A stretch of 64,000 nt of DNA from assembly GCA_022661535.1 (NCBI GenBank), contig JAKULF010000005.1, positions 3,038,001 to 3,102,000 of the forward strand, read 5' to 3'. Origin of the DNA: Eutypa lata (Eukaryota > Ascomycota > Sordariomycetes > Xylariales > Diatrypaceae). Below are positions 1-13,586 of the stretch, one piece after another (positions within the stretch are counted from its first letter, which is position 1; each line of letters opens with the position of its first letter). Under the pieces are notes generated by a model. The model saw only the letters and a program-made list of their open reading frames with translations, did no database searches and was not told the DNA's origin. Position numbers and translations under genes: made by a program.

Positions 1-1608
<1,608 letters not shown>

Positions 1609-2594
1609 GGTTTGTTGATTGAGAGTGTTGAGGATTGAGGATTGGGATTGAACTTCAAGAGAGAAAGAGAATGAAGAGCGCTCAGCGCAGATTAATCGCG
1701 TAAGTTCTAAAGAAACCTGAAGTAAAACAGGATAAAGATTATCCGCCTGAAACCTAGAAAGGATTCTGTTTAAAGAGCGGTGTTCTGTAGATACGAATCC
1801 CACAACAGAAAATCTGGGCGATTGTTGTTGTTGTTATGAAGTTGGGGGGGAAGGATTGAAAGGCAGGAAATGGGAAGTCAGATGTAGTAGATTGAGATTT
1901 CCTAACTGAAAAAAAATTATTTAGCGTAACAAGGTAACTATGTAGGTAGTTAGTCAGTTAACTAGTCCCTTGGGCTGCCACTTCCACTTGGGACTAACTT
2001 AGTTTAACTACATACGCTAACTAACAATAGTTAAGAGAGAAAATCCTGGCAGTTGCCACTTGGCCTGTGCACTGTAATACTCTTCGCCTCATGCTTAATC
2101 AGCCATTGTCTTCCTTTCCTATTGGTGGTAATAATAGGTACCTAGATACCTAGTACTGCAGAGATAAGGACATTCCAGTTGATAAGGAAGTAACTATTGT
2201 CCATTGCTGGCAGGCTGGCAGCCGTCAATGGACTGCCTACATACTTCGTATGGAAGGTTTAAAGGGTTTTCTTTTCTCAAAATGCCGGATATCAATTAGG
2301 TACTTATACATAGTTAAGGTATGTAGATAATGTCTACATCCAGTGCTGACATGACGCAGACCCGCTACCTCAGGTAGTTTGTGTAGAAGGGCATCTTCTC
2401 CCACCCAGAGACATTGCTACAACATGACTTGGTTGTAATGCGTCGTGCGGGATCATTCGCTTTATATTCATTGCCTTCCGTCTATCTCCGCTCTATGGTA
2501 TATATGAAGGGCCCCTCTACCATACCAATACATCATCTGTTGTTCTACCTACCTTATTTTACTTCCCGTTGAACGTTATTCGATGCTCTACCTA
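1609..2594. other. Intergenic region: DBP2 promoter and THI20 3' flank
   Basis: No coding potential was recognised. Both flanking genes are on the minus strand, so this holds the DBP2 5' UTR and promoter and the THI20 3' end. It contains CAA/GTT-rich sequence near 1820, repeated TAGGTA/GTTAACTA short motifs (about 1935-2030) and dispersed TACCTAG motifs. Confidence 0.5.
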
Positions 2595-4769
2595 CTAGCT
2601 CGGTTTGCTAGGGAACATCTCCCAGAACCCGATCTCCATCTATTTCATAACGAGTTAATACGACGACCCGCCTTGAGGAGGGACATGTATCCGCAACTTA
2701 CCTTGGTGGCGTGGATGAATATTTTAACGAGTTCTTCTATCCTACTTGGTGATTGCTTCAGGGCGTGTCTCTCCAGTAATGCTAAATAGTGGGGGCGTTA
2801 TTAGCACGTAGGTAGTCTGTGTGTTGTTTCCCCCCCTGATTTATGTGAAAGATATCATTCCTTACCAGATCCGGTCTTCACCGCCTCCAGGTAATCATCC
2901 GCCACGTAGTTCAGGATCCACGGCCAGTACGTATTTCCTCCATCTTTCCTTGTCATAGGATCGGCGTGGAGCTGTTTAGCGAGCGCTGCGTAGCCTAGCA
3001 GACAGGGCGCGAGTGCGACTTGTAATCCAATCCAATCTTCCGATTGTCCTATGTCGAGTACATATCGCGTATACGCAGTGCATGCTTGCTCGAGTGTTAG
3101 TTCGTCAATGGTTGATATCATATAAGGGTGGCTTGCTTACCTTGTTGTTCCTCGGTCGCTTCTATTTCTTTCTTCGAGACACCGAAGCTCTCGCAATAGT
3201 CGAGATGGAGCTGCATCTCAGTGTAGATATGAGTTACTATTTTCGCTCCCTTGGTACGTGTCAACATTCGTAAGTAATTCACTGCGAGCGTAGGAAGCTT
3301 ACTGCTGCGATGTCTTCTCTATTCTTCACTTTATACGAAGCTAAGGCATTTGCTCTCGCGAAGTGAATCAAGTAGAGATAATCTTGTATCAAGTATCCCT
3401 TGAAGGATTCTAGCGGCAACTCTCCGTTTCCAAGTCCAAGAACGAAAGGATGGCTGATGAATCTGTGCCAGACAGGCGCGACATCAGGACGATGCAGGAG
3501 ATATTCGAGGAAATGCCCACTATACATCGTCAGCCTATGACTTTAAGAACAGTATTACAGAACACTCACGCGGCAAAAGGCAGTGTGAAGGTGGAATGGA
3601 AGTGGTTAAGCGGGCCATGTCCCTTCCCATAACCTGGTGCGGTCTTGATGCCTACTTCCACATATCTGACGGCAGCCCTCACTGCTTCCACAGGGTCTAT
3701 TCCCTTTGAGAGGTTTGACGCAATCGCCGAGGCAAGTGAGCATCCAGTACCATGGGTATTTCGTGAGTCTTGGTATGCACCCTCGATTCTAGTAACCTCC
3801 CCAGACGGACCAATAAGGACATCGACCACGATCTCTTTTTCTTCGGTCGATTTGGCAATTGTTCCATCCTTCTTGAATGGCACATGGCCGCCTTTAATAA
3901 GCACCCACTTGGGCCCTAACTCCTGGGTTTTTCGGGCGAGTATCTCCAGGTCATCAACATGCTGGACATCGACGGACTCCTTTCCACTTCTAGAGAGTAG
4001 GAGCTTCGCCTCTGGCATATTAGGCGTCAGGATGAATGTCTGTGGTAGTAACAACGTCCGCAATTCGTCTACAGCTTCTAGGGGAAGGAGCTGAGCGCCC
4101 GATGTAGATACCATAACCTGCAAGTATCGGGGTCAGTAGAGTTACCGGTGAACCCGTGACGTTTTCATCCTCGCGAGCAGGATACAGAGATCAAGTAGCC
4201 TTCTTCTTAGGACATAAAAAAACAAGCCACGGTTTGACGTTTTTGGTCCAGTTCGAGCCCTCCAACTTACAGGGTCTAATACAACGGTCTCGACACGATA
4301 GTCCCTCAGGGCCTGAGCAAGCATCTCGATAGTAGCAGCGGAGCCAAGCATCCCTGAACCTACAATCAGCTATCGTCATTCCATGACGGACATCTTATTC
4401 CACAACTCACCGATCTTCACCACTCCGGGCACGATGTCCGCGAAGACAGCATCGATCTGCTTCCGCGTGAATTCCGGGGGCACGTAATGGATGCCGTCTA
4501 CGGAGTGGGTGTTCTGAGCCGTCAGGGCAGTCGTCGCCGTCAGGGCATAACAGCCGTGGGCCGCAATTACCTTCTGGTCCGCCTCAAGACCGCTGGGACC
4601 GTTGTTTAGTATGTTTTCAAGCACAAGGGCGGGTCAAACCCGGAACAGTGGTTCAGACGACTTACGCTCCACCGGAGCTATCCGAGCCGGCGACGACCAG
4701 GACTCGTCTGTTGGCCATGGCATCTGGACATGGGTGCTCGTTTTCACGGGCGATTGAAGACACACTCAT
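2595..4769 (-). CDS. THI20: Bifunctional HMP/HMP-phosphate kinase and TenA/thiaminase-II-like protein (THI20 family)
   Basis: Thiamine biosynthesis and salvage enzyme: an N-terminal ribokinase-fold hydroxymethylpyrimidine(-phosphate) kinase fused to a C-terminal TenA (thiaminase II) domain. Nine exons on the minus strand: 4769-4666, 4592-4411, 4359-4271, 4117-3570, 3519-3303, 3249-3141, 3084-2866, 2781-2702 and 2639-2595. They join in frame to 530 residues, close to yeast Thi20. Kinase signatures are VLVVAGSDSSGGAG at the start, DPVM, and the anion-hole stretch NTHGTGCSLASAIA. TenA signatures are HPFVLGLGNGELPLESFKGY, the QDYLYL motif, and the final exons IHATKMEIGFWEMF. Exon 7 can be read through to an early in-frame stop at about 2855; splicing instead restores the TenA C-terminal helix, which is why the two small last exons are included. 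The spacers on both sides are long, so no operon-like context exists. No thiamine-pyrophosphate riboswitch was recognised in the introns. Confidence 0.9.
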
Positions 4770-7700
4770 GGCTAGAACATGAAGTTGCGAAATGTCTTTG
4801 TGGTGGATAATGACCAATCCAGCTCCCGACGAGGTAATAAATATTATGACGAAACCAGTAAATTCTATCTAGTTCAACGTAGCACCAATTACTAAAGTGG
4901 GGGCGGGGCATTCCCTCAACGTCAATATTACGTTCAACACAGCTTATAAGTCCAACAGCCTGACTACCCCCTTATGAATGTAGCAATATTATATACAGAG
5001 CTATATGAATGTCTATGCTTGTACCACCTAAAATATACGTTCATTTGTCCGTCGGTATTTTGCATCAATGTCCGTTAGCCAATGATCTCTGGGAGCCGTC
5101 TCTTGAATTTACCAAGTAACATAAATATAAGCCCAAGATTTATTAGAAATGTTGATAGTTAGGCCTTCCAATGGAACACTTGTAGTATACTTAAATCCTG
5201 GCTTTGAGTTGAATTCTGAGGACATAATCAGGTTAAGAGTTCACACTCTGCGTGTAAAATCTCGAACTACCAGGTGCGTTTCTATATGGATTCACTAATG
5301 ATTATTTGTTTATTTTTATTTAATTATATGTACAACTTATAGTTAGTATTCCAATATCTTGAGGCTCCTCAATATTTCTAGTTTTATGCTGGCAGTTCCA
5401 TATAGTCTGAGCAGCGCTTGGTTAGTCTTTCGACCTAGAAAACCAGATTATCACAACTACAACCATAGTTTCAACGTGAAGACGACAACAAGCTATAAAA
5501 TAATGTCTCTATTATCTGTAGAACAACTATAGGAAAGGGTAACATATCTGACTCACTGAAATTTCTCAACCACTAAAACGAACTTATTGTAACTTAACGG
5601 TTAATACACATGAGAACACATTGAAAGAATATGATCCTGAAGGGACACTGTCCACAGAAGATTAGTGTTATATAAAACATATAATAAGTATAAGAGGATG
5701 AGAACAAGCGCAGTATTGTTCCCTATTTATATCATTATTAATATTAGTCGTACTTCTGTCTTCACATTCTAGTATACATTCTTTACTCGTGGTGTATTTA
5801 TTGATGCTCTTATTGTTATAGTGGAAGTTAATCCTACAGCAGACCGTAATGGAAAACCAAATCTATATTACCATTTTGCTTAAGCTACCCAGATTTGATG
5901 CATCGGAACGGGCCGTGGCATGATTTCGTGATATTACCTAATATGCTAAGGTGAATGACAATGTACTTAAGCAGTCAAGGCATTCAAGTAACATTGTCCA
6001 GCTGTCGACTTCACCGCGTATTTTTATATTCCTTAAAAAGCAAATAACGTTATGTTGGAGTCACTACGGCAAAAACATTTCATGATTCCCTACCCAAATA
6101 ATTTACCAGACACTTGCGAAACAGTTTCTTGCGAATCAATAATGCAATACCTCGCCTCAAATAATTTAGACCTCTGTTAAATTTGTTATTGGCATTCAAC
6201 CCCCACCTTGATGTTCTTTAACATTGTATTTAGATGGTAATAAAACCACCGCTTTAGTCCCGTCGTTATTTCTTTAGAGATATGCAAGTTAAGTATAGTG
6301 TATGGCTGTTTCAACCTTTGAAGATCTGTGTTGGATGCCTTAAAGTAATTTTTCATGGGCTCCAATGCCCCCATGTCTGATAGGGACCTAACTGGGGGAG
6401 CGTCTTACAGATATAATTGAATTTATGCCTTTACATGCCATTTATTATTAGTTAGACTATACCTAAGTCTATCCTACCTAATACTTACTTACCTCGAACC
6501 TCCTTGTCACCACCCCCTTAATATTTACTAGAAAACATGCGCTGCGCTATATTTTGATAGGGTAAGGGAAGAGTAATATTTTTCTTAGATAATCGAGGCA
6601 GTCATCCCTCTTCAGCTATCCTAATAAAGTGCCTTCTAACCATACTTATTCTGCCAGGAACTGATGCGATATAAAACTTTCTTCTTGATCTATGATTATG
6701 CTAGCACTACTAATAGCGTTTCAACTTAGGGACATGCAGTTAAGCTAACAAGTAATCTCAAAGGGTTGTGTTATAATATTTTGTTCAACATCTGGATGTA
6801 GACATTCTCCCGTGTGACTTACCCCCCCTTGTTTACCTCATAAACAAGAGTATTACGAGAATGACGAAGCAACCGGACCAGCGCAATGTCGATTGCGTCT
6901 GACACAGGATGGTTCTTACGTGTTCTGATCTTCTTTAGGATCTGATTTCGCGGAAGACGGTATGCCTTCGATGGGAAGAGGAAGAGGGAACGTTGCTTCT
7001 ACAAATCTAGAACGTGGCCCGGTTTGTGGCTCTGCGATTACGCGTTCTGCCCCTGGATCGAATCTTTTGGGATAAAGTGAACACTGCCGTAGATGAGGAA
7101 GAATAACACATGAATTCGTGAAGTGGCATATGTCTTTCTACTTATAATGTATGAAGATAGTAAGTACGTAGATAACAAAGGCTTTGGATAGTATCCCTTT
7201 TAACAGCCATCATATAGATTTTTGCGCAATGTCTTAGCTATTTCGAACCGTTTTTATATACCTTCATGATGTCAATATCGTCCAAAGAAGCCCCTCGTTA
7301 TTATTATAGCTTATGGCAAGCAAGCATATCTAACGTTGACTTAGCAATGTGCTGTGATTGGTTCGCGATTTAAGCTGCGCTAAGAACGATGATCCCTTGC
7401 AGCGGATCTCAAGAGGCAAGGATGGGGGATTTCCTCCTCTTAACCTTTACCTTGGGTAATTCTCACCGGCTAAAGCTGCATCTCATCCAGATTAAGCTTA
7501 TTAGGAAATATGCCGATTCCCGATCGTTTTCTGGTTGCATGTTTGCCGAACCAAAGGAAAAAGAAAAAAGTCCGGACATGTTAGGCCAATGCTACCACTA
7601 ACCAGAAACCACGAAACGTTACGTCTTTCTTCTATGGCGAAAGTGACAACAACGATGTGGTTCCGATATATAGTTAGTACATACATACATAGCAAACACC

Positions 7701-8649
7701 AATATTGAGAAAGATCGTAGTAGCGAACTCCGAAGCAAGATCTGGACCGGTAAGGACTTGATAGAAAACGTACCATACCTCTTCCTCTATTACCCACTTC
7801 GGAGCTACACGACGATTGAGGGTCCGCTTGCAACCGATATTCTACATATACTCATCCCGCCTATGATCTTGCATAAGTTTTGGAAACGGGGTCAATATCG
7901 ACACGTGGTTCTCTGAACTGGCTCAACCGACCATGCGATTCTTTCCCTGTGTTAGGTAGAGATAGTAGTTTAACAGTTTAGTTCCAGCTCACGCAGCGCA
8001 GCTCGACCTCGTTTATGCGCACACACAGCTCCTAGTTACTCTACATACATGGCAGAAATGAGGTTTCGGTTTCCTCCTTGCAGCCCAGCTCAGCTCTAAG
8101 TGGCTGGCTGCCCGAATTCGTTTCGGCAGCTTTTACGAGGTCGCAGTGCATCTGTTTGGTTGCTTCCTCATGCGTGCTCCACCTGCATTCTAATTAACGA
8201 GTTGCTGCCCATCCCGCCAGCCAATGTCGCATCCGGATATTACAGTGGCTGCACGAGATGATATGGATGGATGGTCGGCCTTTCTCCCCCTATGCCATGG
8301 TTTCCCACCCTGGGTTTATTGAATCCGGGTGCAGTAATGTGTGCCTATATGCATGTACGCCCATGACTCCTTGACTGGACCGGGGGTAAAAGCTTTTTTT
8401 TTTGCGAATGGTCGCCTTCTTACGTAGCCTTATAATCCGGGGTCACGCTTCTCAGCTTTGGATCGTTCGTTCGTTTTGCTCGTTCGGTTGAAGGCTCGCT
8501 TCCGTACTTTTCTCCTGCTTCCCGGGTGTACTTATAACGCGAGTGAGACCCCCCTTCCCGATGTTGGACAAGTGCTTGGCGGTCAATTAGTAGTAGTTAT
8601 TCATATTCCTCTACAAGATACGCGTAGGCCAGTCGGTATAGAGTTCGAG
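4770..8649. other. Long AT-rich region without recognisable genes
   Basis: About 3.9 kb between divergently transcribed THI20 and the chitin deacetylase gene. From about 4850 to 7400 it is visibly AT-rich with many short A/T runs and no long open frame. Open frames at 6186-6374 and 7501-7833 have no recognisable domain. The last 700 bp are more balanced and probably form the chitin deacetylase promoter. It may be old repeat DNA degraded by repeat-induced point mutation, but I could not identify a parent element. Confidence 0.5.
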
Positions 8650-10354
8650 ATGCATTGGCCAGAGATCTTCACCATTGCCATGTGTGCGAGCACGGCAGTG
8701 GCTCACCAACCCATACCGAGAGTCGGGGGCAACCGCAAGCTACTGTCGGAGCTTGCAGCGAAGAAAACAAGACTCACTGTGCCCCAGACGCATGAGCACG
8801 ACAATGAGAAGCGTAGCAACGATGTTGAGAAGCGCCAGAACACTGATGACCAATGCGGTGAAGATTATGGAGAATGCGCAGAAGGTGCCGTCAACCCCTT
8901 GCAGAATAAGACACGACCTACAACTCCATGGATATTCGCTGACATCATTAACTACTAGGTTATTGCTGTTCAATTGAAGGGTGAGTTATACGACAGGTCC
9001 CGTGCCCTCAAATCATAGATCGCTAACAGACAAAAGCTGGTGCGGCCAAGGCGAAGAGTACTGCCTGTCACCTGACTGCCAGCTCAACTATGGCAGCGGC
9101 TGCGATGGAAATCAGAAGCCGGACGGGGTGGACACCTCGGATATTCCGCGGACGAAGGTAGGGGATGTCCCATACGGAGGCGTGGGCATCTACGACTGTG
9201 AAAACAGTGGTGATATCGCTATTACGTTCGATGACGGACCCTACGAGTATACAGACGACCTCCTTGACCTGTTGGCGGTACGTAGTAATCACCTATCCAA
9301 ATTACCCCTTTCCGCATCAAGAGTCACGCTGAACCCCCTTTCCAGGAATACGAAGCTAAGGCCACCTTCTTCATTACGGGAACGAACCTGCACAAGGGCA
9401 AGCTTAATGACCCGGAACTGCCGTGGGCTTCTGTTATACAGGCATGAAACCTACTCTGAGAATGCTCGATGTGATCCTGACCATTTCTAGCGCATGGCGG
9501 CGGAAGGCCACCAAATTGCGAGCCATACCTGGTCGCGTAAGTAATCTACCGGGATGAGAAAGTCAAAGACGTAATTGCTAATGCGAAGACCGCAGACGAG
9601 AACTTCACTCAGATGAGCGATGAGCAAGCGCGAAACCAGATGATATACAACGAGATCGCATTGAACGACATCTTGGGCTACATTCCTACATACATGCGGT
9701 TCGTTGTCCATATTATCTCCTTCCCCCCCTTTATCTCCCCCCCCACCGCCTTGCTACTAATCCTCTCTGACCAATACACCAACTAACCCACGTCACAGAC
9801 CACCATACTCGATCTGCGAGGACGCGTGCCAGTCGATGCTCGAGGAGCTCGGGTACCACGTGGTGTACTTCGACCTGGACACGGAGGGGTACCTGCACTC
9901 GGACCCGGGGCTGATCCAGGACAGCAAGGACATCTGGGACGCGGCGGTGGAGGGGACGGACCCGTGCACGACGAGCTACCTGGAGATCGAGCACGACATC
10001 CACTACCAGGTGGTGTACAACCTGACCGAGTACCTGGTGGAGTCGCTGTTCCGCAACGGGTACCGCAGCGTGACCGTGGGCCAGTGCCTGGGCGACCCGG
10101 CCGAGAACTGGTACCGCGCCGGGTCCGGCGACGTCCCGGCGTACACGTTCGTGCCCAAGGACCCCACGGCCACCTGCGAGCCCGGCGGCCTCCCCATCTC
10201 CGTCGAGGGCGACTGCGGCGACGGCGTCGCTACCTGCGAGGGCTCCGAGTTCGGCAGCTGCTGCTCCCAGTATGGCTGGTGCGGGGCGACGACCGCCTAC
10301 TGCGGCGAGGGGTGCCAGCCGGGGTTCGGTTCCGGATGCGACGAGGATGAGTAG
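8650..10354 (+). CDS. Secreted chitin/polysaccharide deacetylase (CE4, NodB domain) flanked by two CBM18 chitin-binding modules
   Basis: Probable chitin deacetylase converting GlcNAc units to glucosamine in the cell wall. Seven exons: 8650-8884, 8959-8980 (22-nt microexon), 9037-9277, 9346-9441, 9491-9536, 9596-9698 and 9799-10354, giving 432 residues. Order: signal-like N-terminus (MHWPEIFTIAMCASTAVAHQ), hevein-type CBM18 (about residues 65-110), NodB domain, C-terminal CBM18 (last 40 residues). Catalytic marks are TFDDGPY (general base and first zinc Asp) and SHTWSH (zinc His pair), then YMRPPYS. The microexon supplies the YCCSIEG segment of the first CBM18, joining GECAEG to WCGQGEEYC. Intron 4 uses a GC donor (CAG|GCATGA). 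The last exon is much GC-richer than the rest. ATG 8650 is preferred over the in-frame ATG at 8458 because it puts a signal peptide at the start. Substrate could also be another N-acetylated glycan. Confidence 0.88.
8959..8980 (+). other. 22-nt microexon of the chitin deacetylase gene
   Basis: It lies between acceptor ..ACTACTAG and donor GTGAGT at 8981. It is phase-compatible on both sides and encodes YCCSIE plus split Gly codons, restoring the adjacent-Cys core of a CBM18 module. Without it the first CBM18 lacks two cysteines, and reading straight on hits a stop at about 8956. Confidence 0.85.
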
Positions 10355-11745
10355 GACCTCATCGTAATTAGATTAGGTGTAAGGAAAAAAAAAAAAGGCC
10401 GTGGGGGATGGCTGGGTTTACGAAGGTCATGAATGAGCATTGATTGGATATAATGTCACTGGGCGTATGTGTGTGTGTGTGTGTTTGGATGTAATTCTTC
10501 TGTAATCCATTTTAGATGCTCATAACCAAAAAGGAGACCGTGGGTGGGTTGAAAAATACAACATATAAACTTCCAAGACGACGTCGAGATTAACTACCTC
10601 ACTACCTAAATGTAAGGCTTTTGGTTATGGCAATGTTGTATTCTGTATGGATAGAGTGAGTGTTCATGGTGGGATGGGAGGATATGTGGCGGCTAGTTGA
10701 TACAGCGAACATGTTCCCGGTGCTATCCGCTAACAAATGATGCGAATGATGGCGATGGGTGGTAAGGTAAGATAAGATGAGTGAAAGAAGCAACCTATAG
10801 AAGCAGAGATGGACATTTCACAGTCATAGTTGGCGATCCGACGCGGCTGGAACTGCCAACCCCTGCTAATCCATCCTATACATGCACTGGGCGGCAGCAG
10901 CAACGAGGCAAATGATAGGCTAGCCACAGCCACCCACTCATGTACGTTGAATTCACCACACGTTTACTTATGAAGTACGTATGTAGACTATGAGGTCAAG
11001 TCTGTTTTAAGTTCGAGGAAGATCATCTTGTAAATCATGACTACTTAGACTACATAGTTACTTGGTAATAAAGACCGCTAATGATATACTCTTTCTCTAG
11101 ATAATGCACCACCACCCTCTTCGCCCATTACATAAAATGTCCTAGGGGCTGGAATTCGCTGGCTCCCTCTCGTCTAAGCTATAAACAATAAAAAATAAAA
11201 AAATAAAAAGAACCTCGCATGTTTTTTCCCCCCCTGTAGAAATGAATGACAGACGGGATCTCAGCTGCCCGCGCTTTAAGAGGATATGTGGTAAGTGATG
11301 ATGAATATTGTGTGTTCGTTGTGCCGCGTTAACAAAAGTGGTGGGTGCACTGTGTCGTGTTGTGTTGTGTTGTGTTGTATTGTATTGTGTTGGTGGGCAA
11401 ATAATGGATCGACTTGAAACGGTTGAGGTTTCGCCTCTCATATGCCCTGCCCTGTCCACAATACCACACACAGTATGTAGCGTGTCAACTTGGAATTTTG
11501 AACAACGATGACTGGTCGCTTGATCGCATGAAGCATTGAACTGAATCAAGTTGAATTACTTATGCATAAGCTAAAAAAGAAGAGGCAGAGGAGTGAGAGA
11601 GAGAAGAGAAAGAACATGACATGTGCTGCGGAGCACCAGATCCTGTCTGCCATTATTATCATAGGAGTATGTATAGATCGCACTTGGGTATCGTATGAGT
11701 CGTATATCGTCGCCAGTGACAAAGATAATAGAAATAAAATTTTGT
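10355..11745. other. Convergent 3' intergenic region with simple repeats
   Basis: No gene recognised between the 3' ends of the chitin deacetylase (+) and noxR (-). It holds a (GT)8 tract at 10469-10484 and a TGTGT/TGTAT pentanucleotide repeat at 11357-11392. An open frame on the minus strand at 11142-11549 translates the repeat into low-complexity sequence and is not credible. Confidence 0.5.
11357..11392 (+). repeat. Pentanucleotide repeat (TGTGT)n with TGTAT variants
   Basis: About seven tandem 5-bp units, visible directly, in the noxR 3' flank. Confidence 0.85.
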
Positions 11746-13586
11746 TTAGAGCTCTTGCACCCAGACCTAAAAAATTGATAGCTTCGTTAGTATATATATG
11801 TAATCACGTAGAAAGTAGTCAGAGGGGAGGGAAGGGAGTTGCAGAAAGGAATCAGAGTAAGAGGGTTAGGGTGTATACTGACCTCCATCTTGCCAACATC
11901 CTGTCTTGCCTTCCGTGCAGCCTGCTTCACGCTTGACATGGCCATTTCAAGGTCATCCTGATCTCCCATCGTGATCATATCTTCCGGTGCATCCTCATCG
12001 CGTATCTTGATCTTGAAGCGCCGTTTAATGCCGAACTTTTCGCGTATCCGTTCCACAAAATCAGGAAACTCCACCGCCGCCCCAACCATGATGTACCGGA
12101 CATCGTCTGCATGGACTTTCACTCGCACCTTACGGATCTCGGGTCTCCTTGATTGTCCCCGGGAAGAGCCAGAAACTGAGGATGCTGCTCCTCCTCCTCC
12201 TCTTCGGTTCGGAATCATCTCAAAGTCTCCCTCATCAAACGAGTCGTAGTCGCTCCCTTCGTCCTCTTCCTCTATCATCCGTTGCTGACCCCGACGCCCT
12301 CCTGCTTGGGATCTGCTTCCCCGGTCGCCACCACCGTACATGTCGTATACATCATCCGGATAGCCATCATCGCCGCCATTCCTTGATCGAGGCCCTCTGG
12401 ATGCTTCATTCCTGGAATAGCTTCGTTGTGGTGGTGATCTCGTAACAGATGCGGCCCGACTAGGCCCTCTGCGCTCGCTCTGTGGTGAACCCATCTTCTG
12501 ATACCGGTCGGTCCGTGAGGGATCGGGGATGTTCAATTTCGCTGGCATTGGCTTCGGTCCGTTGCGAACAGATGCACCTCGGCTTAGTTGTTGGGGCTTG
12601 TCGTTTTCCGGTGGCGGTGTCGGCGGGAAGGCGTTGCGGGAAGTCGGAGGCTCTGACTGTTGCTTCCTACTCCGTAACTCTGGCTTCACTAGATTCGTGG
12701 CGGCGAATGAGATGTTGTCCGTCGGGCGATCGTCTTTAGTGTCAGGACCTCGTCCCGCATTCTTGATTTCAGATCCCGCAAAACCGGTAAATGCATTGGC
12801 TCGGTCAGAAGCCGCAACCAAACGAGCTTTACCTAGGTAGTCTTTTGTCTTCAAGTTTCGTACTTTCGCCTCGTTTGGACGGTACACGACGCCAACTGGG
12901 ATTGAAAAGACCGTGTAACCCTGTCCAGTTAGTTAAAGTATACCAAAGTTGTGACAATGAAAGTTTCTTACCTCAGCTTCCTCTCTGATCGCCTCGTCAA
13001 TGACATTATGGTCCTCAACGACTTTCTCCTTCACCGCATACATCAAATCCTGCATACCCGCATCCTTTTGTTGCAGGTAGATGTAGCATAGACCACGGTT
13101 GAAGAGAACCTCGCAGGAGTATAGCTTGAAAAGAAGACCCAGCTGTGCGTAGTCGATCATCGTGTTCCCCCTCAGATATAACAGCGTGTCGTTGAAATTG
13201 GCCAATGCCTCCTCGAAGTCACCAAGTAAGAAATTTGAAACGCCTTGTTGGAAGTAAGCCACGGCAAGGTACTGGTCTAATTGGATTCCTCTCTGGTAGC
13301 ATTCGACCTGCATAGAGGTGTTAGTATATCATAGACGAACTGGGGCAATTGATGCGTACAGCTTTCTCATGTTCACCGAGAGTCGCATGAATAACGCCCA
13401 TATTGAAGAGAATCTTAGAAGTATCCGCGATGTTGTCGAATTCCCCCAACGCCTCCTCGAATTCATTGTTGTCGTATCGAGCCAGGGCCGACACCCACGA
13501 CTCTATTTCCTAAGCTGAGTTAGTATAGTTCTCCAATACCATATCCTTCACCGTTGCTACTTCTCGCATACCTGTTTTAACGACAT
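11746..13586 (-). CDS. noxR: NoxR, p67phox-like regulatory subunit of fungal NADPH oxidases
   Basis: Cytosolic activator of the NoxA/NoxB NADPH oxidases, acting with Rac to produce superoxide for hyphal growth and differentiation (family knowledge). Five exons on the minus strand: 13586-13572, 13509-13360, 13307-12972, 12920-11883 and 11766-11746, giving 519 residues. The first exon is only 15 nt (MSLKQ) and the last only 21 nt (VWVQEL and stop). The N-terminal half holds TPR repeats (residues about 1-165; e.g. YQRGIQLDQYLAVAYFQQG, LFNRGLCYIYLQQKDAG). A short activation-domain-like segment (VFSIPVGVVYRPNEAKVRNL) follows. The middle is long, disordered and Pro/Ser/Arg-rich, with PPTPPPEN as a possible SH3 ligand. 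A PB1 domain ends the protein (KVRVKVHADDVRYIMVGA to VWVQEL). It lies 4 kb from the CCS1 gene on the same strand. Confidence 0.93.

Noticed and set aside
2583..2789. 68-residue plus-strand open frame following a TATA-like sequence
   Set aside because: It lies antisense to the last two THI20 exons, which match the TenA C-terminus.
7501..7833. 110-residue minus-strand frame in the AT-rich region
   Set aside because: Composition is random-looking, with no domain or intron-linked extension.
9826..10350. 174-residue plus-strand frame overlapping the last exon of the chitin deacetylase
   Set aside because: Arg/Gly/Pro-rich shadow of a GC-rich exon; the overlapping frame has the CBM18 cysteines.
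11142..11549. 135-residue minus-strand frame in the noxR 3' flank
   Set aside because: It translates a (TGTGT)n repeat into Thr/Gln/His low complexity; no start context or domain.
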